Below are positions 51,968-59,234 of a DNA stretch of 64,000 nt, one piece after another (the stretch's first letter is position 1; every line of letters begins with the position of its first letter). The position numbers and the translations under genes were made by a program. The notes under the pieces are model-generated. The model ran no database searches, was not told the origin of the DNA, and worked only from the letters and a program-made list of their open reading frames with translations. The DNA is from G963665925 sp963678925 (GTDB lineage Bacteria; Bacillota; Clostridia; Peptostreptococcales; Acidaminobacteraceae): positions 3,162,001 through 3,226,000 of the forward strand of contig OY787533.1 in the NCBI GenBank assembly GCA_963678925.1, in the 5' to 3' direction.

Positions 51968-53392
51968 ATGGCTATTATATATCAAAAAGATAAAAGATCA
52001 GGGATAACTTATGTCTATGAGTCGAAATCACACTGGGATAAGGTGAAAAAACAATCACGAGCAAAACGGACTTTATTAGGTCGTCTTGATGAATTTAAAG
52101 GAGAAATAGTACCGACCGATGGACGTATGAAGATACATCAAATAGAACGAAATGAAGCAGACGGTAAAGTTACAAATAATCACTATTTTTTAGGAATTAG
52201 CAGAGAGAAATACTCAATGAATCTTTCAGCTTTCGAAATTATGGGAATATCTAGTCGTATTATTAAGAATATAAAGAGTAGAGGTTACGAAACGATTGGT
52301 GATTTAGCAAATTTGAACGAAATTGAATATATGTTGGCTGTACGAAAACGCAATATCAAGAGTTTTGATACGGTTATATATAAGTTCAAAATGACCATAG
52401 AAAAGCTGATCAAGGAAGTGTTGAGAGAAACTGAGGAAAGTAGAAAATACAAAGTTTACTTAGCAAGAGCAGGAGGTCAATCTTTTGAGGCTATTGGAGA
52501 GCAATTTGGAACGAGTAAGCAGCGTAGTGCTCAAATTGTAGAGGCGTTTCACGATGAAATAAAGGAATTTATATATTGTGTGTTAGAGAAGTATTTGTCA
52601 GAAAAAAAGTATATTCGTATCGATGATGATTTTAAGGAACTTTGTAAAATAGAGTCTTTTAAGGAACTTTTAGTTTTTTTCTGTGCATACGATAAAAAAT
52701 ACGAGTATCTGGATTTTTCTGAAATAATTTTACATAAGCAAGAAAAGAGTGTCGAAGAAGAGTTGAGTATGATTTTACAGGAAGTCATTGGTGAAGGAAT
52801 AGACATTAATGAAAATTGGAATGCATTTGAGTTAGCAATTAGTAATGCGGGACTGGGTTTTATAGCTAAAAAAGATGTGTACGCATTTCTGAAAAAAGAG
52901 TCGTATTACTTCTATAATGATTTTGTAAGTAAATATGCGTTACCTTATGGTGTACTGTGTGAGAAAATTGTATCGGAATATTTTCCTAAGGGAATTAAGA
53001 TAACCAGAACAGTTGGGAAAATTGAAGAAGATATTACTAGATTAAGGGCGCTGGTTAGTAAGAAATATGGCGACCTTGGACTTCCAGAATCAGATAAATC
53101 ACTAACAGAACGTATGGGTGTACATCTAGTCCAGTGTGATCGAGGAAAATTTATATCGAGAGATAAGATAATTATTGAAGATAGCACTTTAGATAAGATT
53201 ACAGCATATATTGATCAGTGCACTGAGGAGAAAATTTACTTTAGTGAGATTTTTAACAAATTCGAAGAATTGTTGAATAGAACCAGTAATGTTGATAATG
53301 AGTATTTTTTACATGGCGTATTGAGATGGAAGTTTCCAGATGAGTATAAAATGAGCCGTGATTATATCGTTAATGAAAAAGGACAAAAATAA
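51968..53392 (+). CDS. Chimeric protein: transposase-like N-terminus, RpoA-CTD-like and sigma-region-4-like segments
   Basis: A 474-aa protein. Residues 1-52 (YQKDKRSGITYVYESKSHWD, RAKRTLLGRLDE, GEIVPTDGR) resemble the N-terminal segment of IS4/IS1634-type transposases. Residues about 84-145 (ISSRIIKNIKSRGYETIGDL, MLAVRKRNIKSFD) match the helix-hairpin-helix pattern of the RNA polymerase alpha C-terminal domain. Residues about 160-195 (LARAGGQSFEAIGEQFGTSK then QRSAQI) resemble sigma-70 region 4. The remaining 280 residues are unrecognised. ATG 51968 is preferred to GTG 51959 because it is the start preserved in the duplicated copy. Probably a DNA-binding regulator; possibly self-regulated through the palindromes upstream. 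It converges on rep. Confidence 0.65.
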   Translation: MAIIYQKDKRSGITYVYESKSHWDKVKKQSRAKRTLLGRLDEFKGEIVPTDGRMKIHQIERNEADGKVTNNHYFLGISREKYSMNLSAFEIMGISSRIIKNIKSRGYETIGDLANLNEIEYMLAVRKRNIKSFDTVIYKFKMTIEKLIKEVLRETEESRKYKVYLARAGGQSFEAIGEQFGTSKQRSAQIVEAFHDEIKEFIYCVLEKYLSEKKYIRIDDDFKELCKIESFKELLVFFCAYDKKYEYLDFSEIILHKQEKSVEEELSMILQEVIGEGIDINENWNAFELAISNAGLGFIAKKDVYAFLKKESYYFYNDFVSKYALPYGVLCEKIVSEYFPKGIKITRTVGKIEEDITRLRALVSKKYGDLGLPESDKSLTERMGVHLVQCDRGKFISRDKIIIEDSTLDKITAYIDQCTEEKIYFSEIFNKFEELLNRTSNVDNEYFLHGVLRWKFPDEYKMSRDYIVNEKGQK

Positions 53393-53418
53393 AAGGGTAC
53401 TGAATAGCACCCTTTAGT
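53392..53418. terminator. Small hairpin between convergent genes
   Basis: AAAGGGT/ACCCTTT stem with a ten-base loop between the chimeric regulator and rep. Weak as a terminator. Confidence 0.45.
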
Positions 53419-53458
53419 TGATGAGAGTTTGAATGAGAAATTATCAGAGTGATATAGA

Positions 53459-54616
53459 TTACTGAGTGTAGATGCGTTTGAAACCATCTTTAGGTGATTC
53501 ATTGGAATCAGATTCAGTATCAGTGGAAGTTGAGTTCTCTAGCTCAGTAGAGTCCTTGCAAAAATGATTCATTACGTGTTCAAAACTAATAGGTGGAAGT
53601 GGAGCAGTAGGCGAGTGTCGATGAATCTCGTTTGATGTATTTTCATATTCGACTTTCTGAATCGGGACTTTGGAGGATTCGCCTTGCTCAAAATATAAAA
53701 TTCTAGTTATTCTCCTTAATAGTGCTTCATATGTTACTGGATCAGATTCAGCGAGTTCTGGATATTGCTTATGAAGCGGAATGTTGCTCACGATATATAC
53801 TTTTGTGTAACAGGCCTGCTTGTCAAAATAGCGAGATGGTAACACCAATGGGTATCCTTCTAGGTATTTCAAGAGGTCTGAGATTGGAAATTGACCACGA
53901 TACTCATCAAGTAAAAGAATGTTCTCTTGCTTGTAAGAATCAAAGGGGTGTTTATAGTTTGATATTCGAAAAACATCAGAATAGCCCTCTGTTTCGAGCA
54001 CAAATCGAGATTTGCCAACCCCTGTGCTTCCGTAAATATAAATTACTTCCATATGCCTGTAAGTGTCTTTATATTTTTCTGCGAGTAAAACCTCACGTAC
54101 TTTATCGATTTTTTGAGAATCAAAAAGGAAAGATGGTGATTCGTGCATGATCTGGTATGTGCTATCACCTGCTTGTATTGATTCAAGAAGTTCAATAAGA
54201 TCATTTCTTTTCCCAGGTCTTTCTTCGGGAACCTTACCACTCTCATAATGTGTTTCTCTAAGACTTGTAGTACCTTTCTCACTTTTCTCCCATTTACCAG
54301 TTTTAAAAACGTAATCTCGATTTTGTGAGGCAGTTCCTTTTGCCTTATCTACATGAGCATGTTCAAAGTGCCTCTTGATTTGAGAGAAGCGAACTGGTGA
54401 TTTGAACTGAAGGAACAAGTGAATATGAGGGGTTTGCTCAGTTGTACCGATTTCCATAGCGTAGCAGTAATATTTAATAGAAGTGAAATTTTCTTGAATT
54501 GTCTTTTGGATGTTTTCAAGAGAGTACACAGCATTGTACTCAGATTTCATAGGGTTGTTGATTGTTAGCAAATATTTCCTACTTTGGGTATCTTTTCGTT
54601 TCTTATAATCGGTCAT
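53459..54616 (-). CDS. rep: CRESS-DNA-virus-like replication initiator (HUH endonuclease + SF3 helicase)
   Basis: A 385-aa Rep. The HUH nuclease domain shows motif I YLLTINNP (15-22), motif II PHIHLFLQF with His64 and His66, and motif III DYVFK with catalytic Tyr102 and Lys105. The superfamily 3 helicase domain shows Walker A GSTGVGKS (196-203), Walker B NILLLDEYRG (232-241) and motif C VYIVSNIP (273-280). This order and the motifs are those of circovirus/nanovirus-like Rep and of the related bacterial plasmid and integrated-element Reps, not of common Firmicutes rolling-circle plasmids. It should nick the origin, stay bound via Tyr102, and unwind; it could also serve as a relaxase. ATG at 54616 follows AAGGAG. 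A candidate origin with the matching nonanucleotide lies at 56201-56242. Confidence 0.9.
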   Translation of the reverse strand: MTDYKKRKDTQSRKYLLTINNPMKSEYNAVYSLENIQKTIQENFTSIKYYCYAMEIGTTEQTPHIHLFLQFKSPVRFSQIKRHFEHAHVDKAKGTASQNRDYVFKTGKWEKSEKGTTSLRETHYESGKVPEERPGKRNDLIELLESIQAGDSTYQIMHESPSFLFDSQKIDKVREVLLAEKYKDTYRHMEVIYIYGSTGVGKSRFVLETEGYSDVFRISNYKHPFDSYKQENILLLDEYRGQFPISDLLKYLEGYPLVLPSRYFDKQACYTKVYIVSNIPLHKQYPELAESDPVTYEALLRRITRILYFEQGESSKVPIQKVEYENTSNEIHRHSPTAPLPPISFEHVMNHFCKDSTELENSTSTDTESDSNESPKDGFKRIYTQ

Positions 54617-54623
54617 GGACAGC

Positions 54624-54899
54624 TCACTCCTTATCTACCTTCAAGTCAATGCCACCCAAATTATTAGGCAACTTCTCAATCCCAAGCAAATCTCTAAGTT
54701 CCTCATCGGAAAGGGTACTGTTAATAGCACCCTTGATTGGTTTGTAAGACTTTGGAGGAAGACCTTGTTCAGTTCTTTTTTGATTCATTCGTTCTCTTCT
54801 TTCCTGAATACGCTGAATCGTTTGAGCTTGTGCTTTGTGGTGACGTTCTTCGAGCTGTGATGCAGTTGGTCGATTGGATTTGTAGCCTTTTTTGTTCAT
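54624..54899 (-). CDS. Hypothetical basic/coiled-coil protein upstream of rep
   Basis: A 91-aa protein (MNKKGYKSNRPTASQLEERH, then QTIQRIQERRERMNQKRTE). It has a highly charged helical N-terminal half and a C-terminal LSDEELRDLLGIEKLPNNLGG. The frame opens at 54953, but ATG 54899 has AAAGGAGG on the minus strand at 8 bp. Rep starts 7 bp after its stop, so the two are co-translated. No family recognised; a Rep partner or DNA-binding accessory is possible. Confidence 0.7.
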   Translation of the reverse strand: MNKKGYKSNRPTASQLEERHHKAQAQTIQRIQERRERMNQKRTEQGLPPKSYKPIKGAINSTLSDEELRDLLGIEKLPNNLGGIDLKVDKE

Positions 54900-54900
54900 T

Positions 54901-55539
54901 TTAGTAATCCTCCTTTTCTGAAAAATAGTCGTCATCATCATAATTGAATCCACTTATTTGTGGTTCATCTTTAACAACGCAATCGTATAGCAAGTCTAAG
55001 ATATCAATAGTAAATTCTGAACTGCGGTTGAACTGTTCAAGGGCATTTAGAATTTCGACTTGCTTGAAGAGATGCTCGCTGAGTTCTAAGAAATCGAAAA
55101 GGTTTTCGTCAATTAGATCAAAAAGATCATTTCTTACAAAGAAGTTGTAAAGTCGCGGAAATGAAATGTAAAAAATAGTGTAATCAAATTTGCTAAGAGC
55201 TTTTCGCACAGTATGTACAAGCAATGGATGCTTGAAAAATTCTTCGTGGTCGAAAATGTGCAGAACTGAAATTCTGTTATCGAAAATTGTCCGTGAGATG
55301 AAATGAATATTCTCTGGTGAGAAATCCAAAGTGTATATGTTGTTAACTCTGATTTCATTTAAGAAATCTTCATGAACTAAAACATCTTCTGACAATGAGT
55401 CAGGTGCTAAAAGAATCTCAAATGGATCATTTGAAGTATTGGAAATGTCAATGAACTTAGAGTAAGAAGAACGAACTCTTTTGATACCAGCTTCTGTTTC
55501 CTTGTTTTGTACGACTGCATTAGCCTTAGTTTTCTTCAT
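54901..55539 (-). CDS. Hypothetical protein of the mobile element
   Basis: A 212-aa acidic protein with a basic N-terminal tail (MKKTKANAVVQNKE) and a Phe/Asp/Leu-rich body such as FDYTIFYISFPRLYNFFVRN and ENLFDFLELSEHLFKQ, ending with an Asp/Glu-rich tail. No domain recognised. ATG 55539 follows GAAAGGAGC on the minus strand. Part of the leftward operon that ends with rep. Confidence 0.65.
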   Translation of the reverse strand: MKKTKANAVVQNKETEAGIKRVRSSYSKFIDISNTSNDPFEILLAPDSLSEDVLVHEDFLNEIRVNNIYTLDFSPENIHFISRTIFDNRISVLHIFDHEEFFKHPLLVHTVRKALSKFDYTIFYISFPRLYNFFVRNDLFDLIDENLFDFLELSEHLFKQVEILNALEQFNRSSEFTIDILDLLYDCVVKDEPQISGFNYDDDDYFSEKEDY

Positions 55540-55580
55540 GATTGTTGCTCCTTTCGATGGAAAAATCAGTTGTCATCAAT

Positions 55581-56006
55581 TTAAACTTCTTTGGATTGTA
55601 GTTCTTTGTATTTCTCATAAAATACATGTGGGTTGTCATTAACTGTCTCCCTCATAATTCGATCAAGATGATAATGGAGATCAGGGTGATCAAATTTTTT
55701 GTAAGAATTCATTTCTTGAACATCGATACAGCGATCATTAAAATTCTCATAAAGATCAATATCAATTAGGTCTCCGAAAATGTAATCCACTTTGGACATA
55801 CCATATACTTCAGGTAAAATTTCAGAAAAATCATGTTGTGTTAAGCATGCGTGAGGGAGATATTCGTCATAATACAGAATGTCTAAATAAGTTACTAAAT
55901 CTCGAATGAAATCGGGTGGTTGATATCCAATCAGAAATACATGCTCATCTGGATCGATACCAGTATGATGAATTCTGTAAGAATAAGTATTGGATAAATG
56001 ATTCAT
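55581..56006 (-). CDS. Hypothetical protein of the mobile element
   Basis: A 141-aa acidic protein rich in His, Tyr and Asp (YSYRIHHTGIDPDEHVFLIG, DHPDLHYHLDRIMRE). No domain recognised. ATG 56006 follows AAGGAGG on the minus strand. First gene left of the candidate origin; its promoter probably lies in the origin-bearing gap. Confidence 0.65.
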   Translation of the reverse strand: MNHLSNTYSYRIHHTGIDPDEHVFLIGYQPPDFIRDLVTYLDILYYDEYLPHACLTQHDFSEILPEVYGMSKVDYIFGDLIDIDLYENFNDRCIDVQEMNSYKKFDHPDLHYHLDRIMRETVNDNPHVFYEKYKELQSKEV

Positions 56007-56132
56007 TGAATAACCTCCTTATGAAATCGGTGTGTTGTTGTTTACATAGCTATTCTAGCAAGTAAAACAGACTTCAATAATTGACAGTAGTACATGTATT
56101 TGAGTACACTTTTTTATTGCTACAGTTTAGAT

Positions 56133-56190
56133 TGTGACTTGCGACAGTGTGCGACAAATGAGGGGATTGTTGAAATTAGAGAGATGCGAC
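56133..56190. repeat. TGCGAC hexamer iterons next to the origin stem-loop
   Basis: TGCGAC at 56140-56145, 56150-56155 and 56185-56190, with a near copy TGTGAC at 56133-56138. The two central copies are spaced exactly 10 bp and the last lies 10 bp from the stem-loop. CRESS Reps bind short direct repeats in this position. Confidence 0.65.
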
Positions 56191-56200
56191 TATGCTACAG

Positions 56201-56242
56201 GGGTCTAGGGTAATACTAGGAGCTAACGCTCTTCCTAGACCC
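56201..56242 (-). other. Candidate rolling-circle origin stem-loop with nonanucleotide TAGTATTAC
   Basis: GGGTCTAGG (56201-56209) and CCTAGACCC (56234-56242) form a perfect nine-base stem. On the minus strand the 24-base loop ends with TAGTATTAC (56218-56210), the circovirus-type nonanucleotide, directly against the stem. An inner GAGC/GCTC hairpin (56220-56231) shapes the rest of the loop. The nonanucleotide is on the same strand as rep. In CRESS systems Rep cleaves TAGTATT/AC. Confidence 0.82.
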
Positions 56243-56389
56243 AAAAGCCATCGCTACGCTCTGACTGTGGCTGAGGGAGCAAGTTTCGCCTACTGCCTTC
56301 GGCTCGGCTACACACTCCCACGCCACGCAGAATCCGCCAAGATTGTCCGAAACGGACGCAAAGGGCGGCTATCTGCCCAAATGGTGTCA

Positions 56390-56662
56390 TTAGCAATCTG
56401 GATTTGAAAGGACAATTAGATAACGCTCAACAGCATTGTCACCATAATGGATAATTGCATCAGGAAACAAATAAAAGAGGTCTGTTGAACAAACGCTTTC
56501 AGTTTTGAACTGAATAAAAATTGTGTAATAAGAGTTCTTCAAGTGTTTTTTGAATGAAATCACATGTTTTGGAAGAGTGCGGAGCTTTTGATTGATTCTT
56601 TCTTCGTTGAGTTCAGAATGCGTCAAATTGAAGTGAAGATGAAAAAACTTTGAATGTGCCAT
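56390..56662 (-). CDS. Hypothetical 90-aa protein
   Basis: A 90-aa protein (MAHSKFFHLHFNLTHSELNE, later YYTIFIQFKTESVCSTDLFY) with no recognised family. ATG 56662 follows AGGAGG on the minus strand, and it lies 17 bp after the ATPase gene, in the leftward operon. Its 3' end borders the GC-rich origin segment. Confidence 0.6.
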   Translation of the reverse strand: MAHSKFFHLHFNLTHSELNEERINQKLRTLPKHVISFKKHLKNSYYTIFIQFKTESVCSTDLFYLFPDAIIHYGDNAVERYLIVLSNPDC

Positions 56663-56679
56663 TTTGTAAACCTCCTTAT

Positions 56680-57393
56680 TTATCTTGTGAGAGCTAGAAT
56701 TATGTAGTCTTCTAGCTTTTTAACATTGGTAACGTGTGGAACAATAACGGAATGAAGCTGTGTACCATTAGTGAGCATGTAACCAGAGCCTTGTTCATGG
56801 TTTTCAGCCATTTCATCTTGAAATCCGCTAAATAGCATAGATTTACCTTCTTTGCTGAGATTGCCGAGTGCAATGACACAATTAATTGAGTCTCTCACGC
56901 CAGAATTAAAGAGTGATGCATCTGGGCGTTGTGTGGAGACAAGAATATGTGTATTGAAACTTCTACCGAGAAATACCAAGTTTGCGATTTTAGCCTTAAT
57001 TGACTCAGCCTCTTTTTTTCCGAAACAACCTAACATGCTGCCAAGTTCCTCGATTACCAGTAACCTAAATGAACGATCAATGGATTTTCCTTCTTGTCGT
57101 TCTTTGAATTCGTCATAAAACTGGTTGAGTCCATTGAGCGTTGCTTCAAATTCAAAGAGTCGAGGGCTACCACGAGCAAAATGGTAATCATCAGCCTTGA
57201 AATCTAGGACTGTCACTTTGGAATCTGGTATTGAAAGAGAGACTTTACCAATGATCAGTTTATTGAGAAAAGTTTTTCCTGAACCCGTTGCACCTGATGT
57301 TAGAATATGAGGTGTTTTTTTGAAATCAATATTGTGATAATGCTTAATCCCAGATGACGACAGTTGTTTGTCTAGTACAATATCAAGTTTCAT
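56680..57393 (-). CDS. FtsK/HerA-type DNA translocase ATPase (TcpA-like coupling protein)
   Basis: A 237-aa ATPase with Walker A GATGSGKT (34-41), Walker B LLVIEELGS (111-119) and an STQRPDA segment (153-159) as in FtsK/SpoIIIE and TcpA proteins. It is little more than the motor domain, with no membrane anchor of its own. In Firmicutes conjugative and mobilizable elements TcpA-like proteins bring the relaxase-DNA complex to the secretion channel. The neighbouring membrane protein could anchor it. ATG 57393 follows AGGAGATA on the minus strand. Confidence 0.82.
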   Translation of the reverse strand: MKLDIVLDKQLSSSGIKHYHNIDFKKTPHILTSGATGSGKTFLNKLIIGKVSLSIPDSKVTVLDFKADDYHFARGSPRLFEFEATLNGLNQFYDEFKERQEGKSIDRSFRLLVIEELGSMLGCFGKKEAESIKAKIANLVFLGRSFNTHILVSTQRPDASLFNSGVRDSINCVIALGNLSKEGKSMLFSGFQDEMAENHEQGSGYMLTNGTQLHSVIVPHVTNVKKLEDYIILALTR

Positions 57394-57450
57394 TTCGATG
57401 TATCTCCTCTTAACATAAATGGAAGGGGAAGGGGCAAATTGTAATGCCCC

Positions 57451-58236
57451 TTAAAAATCATCATCAGAAATATCCCTATTTACTTGTTGGACGGGTTGTT
57501 GCTTATTACGCTTAGCATTGATGACATGCTTATAAATCAGATCATTGTTCACAAAAGCAATTTGAATAAGGAAATGCGTTCCCATGTCTGTTATATCCAT
57601 GAGTTGAATTGCATGAATTCCATTATAGGAACTCGCACCTAATTGTGTATTTGCATCGTACTCATTGTGAGCTTGAGCCATGAAAGTTTCGAGCATCTTC
57701 TGAGCAAATTGAAGTTTTTCTTCAGGAAGTTCATCGTGAGAGTGTTTATCCAATTTGAATGCCATTAAGGAATGATCATGATAGGGAATGAACTCAGGAA
57801 CATGTACGATGTCAATTGCAGACTGAGGCATGCGTACTGGAAGATAATCGGACATTTTACGCATTGAACTGAAAATGAAATCACGAACGAAAATATACTG
57901 GTTAATAGGAAGAGATTCAGTGGGTTGAGATTGTTGTAAATGCTCATCGTAAATGAAAAGACCAAAGGTGATAAGAAGGAGTACTTCAAAGTAAGCTCCA
58001 AGAAAACGCATTGCAAGTACGAAAAAAATCATTGGAAGAACAACTCTAGGTATCCAAATGTTAGCTAAATCAAAGCAAAGTTTAGTCTTTGATTCAAGTT
58101 TTTGCTCTGCACTAGAGTCTTGTACTTTTCGAGCTGTATAAGCTGCGATTGAAGCATTTGTACCAGTGTTTAGCTTTGAAAAATTCTCCAGAGTAGAAAT
58201 GATTGCAAGTTTGAAATAATTGAATAATTTAGTCAT
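57451..58236 (-). CDS. Membrane protein of the transfer module
   Basis: A 261-aa protein. After a soluble N-terminal 60 residues there is a pair of hydrophobic segments (IWIPRVVLPMIFFVLAMRFL and YFEVLLLITFGLFIY, about 61-95). A cytoplasmic C-terminal domain follows with PEEKLQFAQKMLETFMAQAH and an acidic end ISDDDF. No family recognised. It sits directly upstream of the FtsK-like ATPase, which lacks membrane helices, so a role as its membrane partner is plausible. Confidence 0.68.
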   Translation of the reverse strand: MTKLFNYFKLAIISTLENFSKLNTGTNASIAAYTARKVQDSSAEQKLESKTKLCFDLANIWIPRVVLPMIFFVLAMRFLGAYFEVLLLITFGLFIYDEHLQQSQPTESLPINQYIFVRDFIFSSMRKMSDYLPVRMPQSAIDIVHVPEFIPYHDHSLMAFKLDKHSHDELPEEKLQFAQKMLETFMAQAHNEYDANTQLGASSYNGIHAIQLMDITDMGTHFLIQIAFVNNDLIYKHVINAKRNKQQPVQQVNRDISDDDF

Positions 58237-58314
58237 ATTACCCTCCTTAAAGAGTTAAGGGCTTGCGAAATCTAAGTTTGACACAAGCCCGATAGAATTG
58301 TGAATGATTAACGA

Positions 58315-58674
58315 TTAAGCATTTGTTTTAGTAGCTGGTTTTACAACCATTGCTTTTTCAGCTTTGCACGAGAGTGCCCAATCGTTGAGACGTGTGTTCC
58401 AATAAAACTTGCCAACAAACCCTTCAAATGAAAGGAAAATTGGAGTACCTTGCTCGATTTGCTCCTTTGTGACAACATCCTTAGTATCCGATGTGGAGAT
58501 TTTGAATTTTTCGAACGCATTATTTTCTGCAATCAAAGTGAAAGTTGTACCAGTATGATTATCAGTGCGTTCTCCATCTTTGAACTCGAATCGAGGTGCA
58601 ACATCAATTACTCTCACAGAACTCGACTTTGCAATGTTTTCAAGGTTTAGGTTGATACTATTAGGTTTCATCAT
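58315..58674 (-). CDS. Small conserved-type element protein, possibly ssDNA-binding
   Basis: A 119-aa protein with SSSVRVIDVAPRFEFKDGERTD, GTTFTLIAENNAFEKFKI and VGKFYWNTRLNDWALSCKAEK, a beta-rich pattern compatible with an OB-fold or with accessory proteins found beside TcpA genes. Not firmly recognised. ATG 58674 overlaps the stop codon of the preceding 49-aa gene (ATGA), so the two are translationally coupled. Confidence 0.65.
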   Translation of the reverse strand: MMKPNSINLNLENIAKSSSVRVIDVAPRFEFKDGERTDNHTGTTFTLIAENNAFEKFKISTSDTKDVVTKEQIEQGTPIFLSFEGFVGKFYWNTRLNDWALSCKAEKAMVVKPATKTNA

Positions 58675-58820
58675 TTGTAAAAAGCCTTTCTACGAAGACC
58701 TTCTTTGAATGAGTTGAATTCTTCTTCATGTGCTTGGCAAAACTCAAAAATGTCCTTGAATAAGGTCTTCGCAATTTTCTTAGTTTGATCATCAGACATT
58801 TCATGAGTCGCCAGTGCCAT
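58671..58820 (-). CDS. 49-aa small protein overlapping the next start
   Basis: Minus-strand ATG at 58818-58820 follows AAGGAGGAG, an excellent ribosome binding site. The frame encodes 49 residues (MALATHEMSDDQTKKIAKTL, FKDIFEFCQAHEEEFNSFKE, GLRRKAFYK). Its TGA overlaps the ATG of the next gene. It is predicted fully helical and charged. No family recognised. Confidence 0.75.
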   Translation of the reverse strand: MALATHEMSDDQTKKIAKTLFKDIFEFCQAHEEEFNSFKEGLRRKAFYK

Positions 58821-58901
58821 AGGTTATCTCCTCCTTTCTACAACTATATAATCCCATATATGGGATTTAATTTATTATCATCAGTGATAGTGTTTTGCTT
58901 A

Positions 58902-59234
58902 TTACTCGGGCAAAAATCTTGATTGTAAATGTGCGTGATTGACTATTGAGTCGATAATTTCGCGATCTTTGGATATGTGTTCTGACAATATATATCCAGC
59001 GTGATAAAGGAGAGCATTGGATTCATCAAGGGTGAGTTCGAGAACGAGAACCAATCGAATAGCAACGTTCCATGAGATATTGTAATCTGGCTTGTTCAGA
59101 TAATACCTTTTCGTTCGAGAGAGATTATTATCGCTCAATCCGACTGACATTGCCGTTTTCGCTGGATCTAAATTTTTTTCATCGCATTTTTGTTCATAAG
59201 CAAAAATAAAGTTTAATGGTACTTGACTGTTCAT
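58902..59234 (-). CDS. HTH-type protein, first gene of the leftward operon
   Basis: A 110-aa protein with a likely helix-turn-helix (DPAKTAMSVGLSDNNLSRTKR) and the pattern LTLDESNALLYHAGYILSEH that follows the HTH in many small XRE-like or appended DNA-binding proteins. ATG 59234 follows GGAGG on the minus strand. It heads the operon that runs leftward to rep, so it probably regulates the element. An inverted repeat CAGAGG/CCTCTG lies just upstream. Confidence 0.7.
   Translation of the reverse strand: MNSQVPLNFIFAYEQKCDEKNLDPAKTAMSVGLSDNNLSRTKRYYLNKPDYNISWNVAIRLVLVLELTLDESNALLYHAGYILSEHISKDREIIDSIVNHAHLQSRFLPE

Larger units (their letters stand above)
51243..52001. repeat. Tandem duplication of a 368-bp unit
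   Basis: Copy A is 51243-51610 and copy B 51636-52001, offset 391-393 bp, with scattered differences but obvious identity throughout. Each copy runs from the coding tail CEINFRYN(N/D)N-stop, through three palindromes and a promoter, to the first codons MAII(D/Y)QKDKR. Copy B continues into an intact gene; copy A stops after 11 codons. Confidence 0.88.
56007..56389. other. Origin-bearing noncoding region
   Basis: No credible gene. The left part (to about 56190) is AT-rich with TGCGAC hexamers. The part from 56200 to 56389 is GC-rich and full of hairpins: the origin stem-loop, TGTCCG-AAA-CGGACG near 56346, and GCCTTCGGC. The GC-rich part contrasts with the AT-rich element and could be a single-strand origin or structured RNA. 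Confidence 0.6.

Noticed and set aside
56192..56407. 71-aa plus-strand frame through the origin region
   Set aside because: It runs through the origin stem-loop and GC-rich hairpins, has no ribosome binding site and no recognisable sequence.
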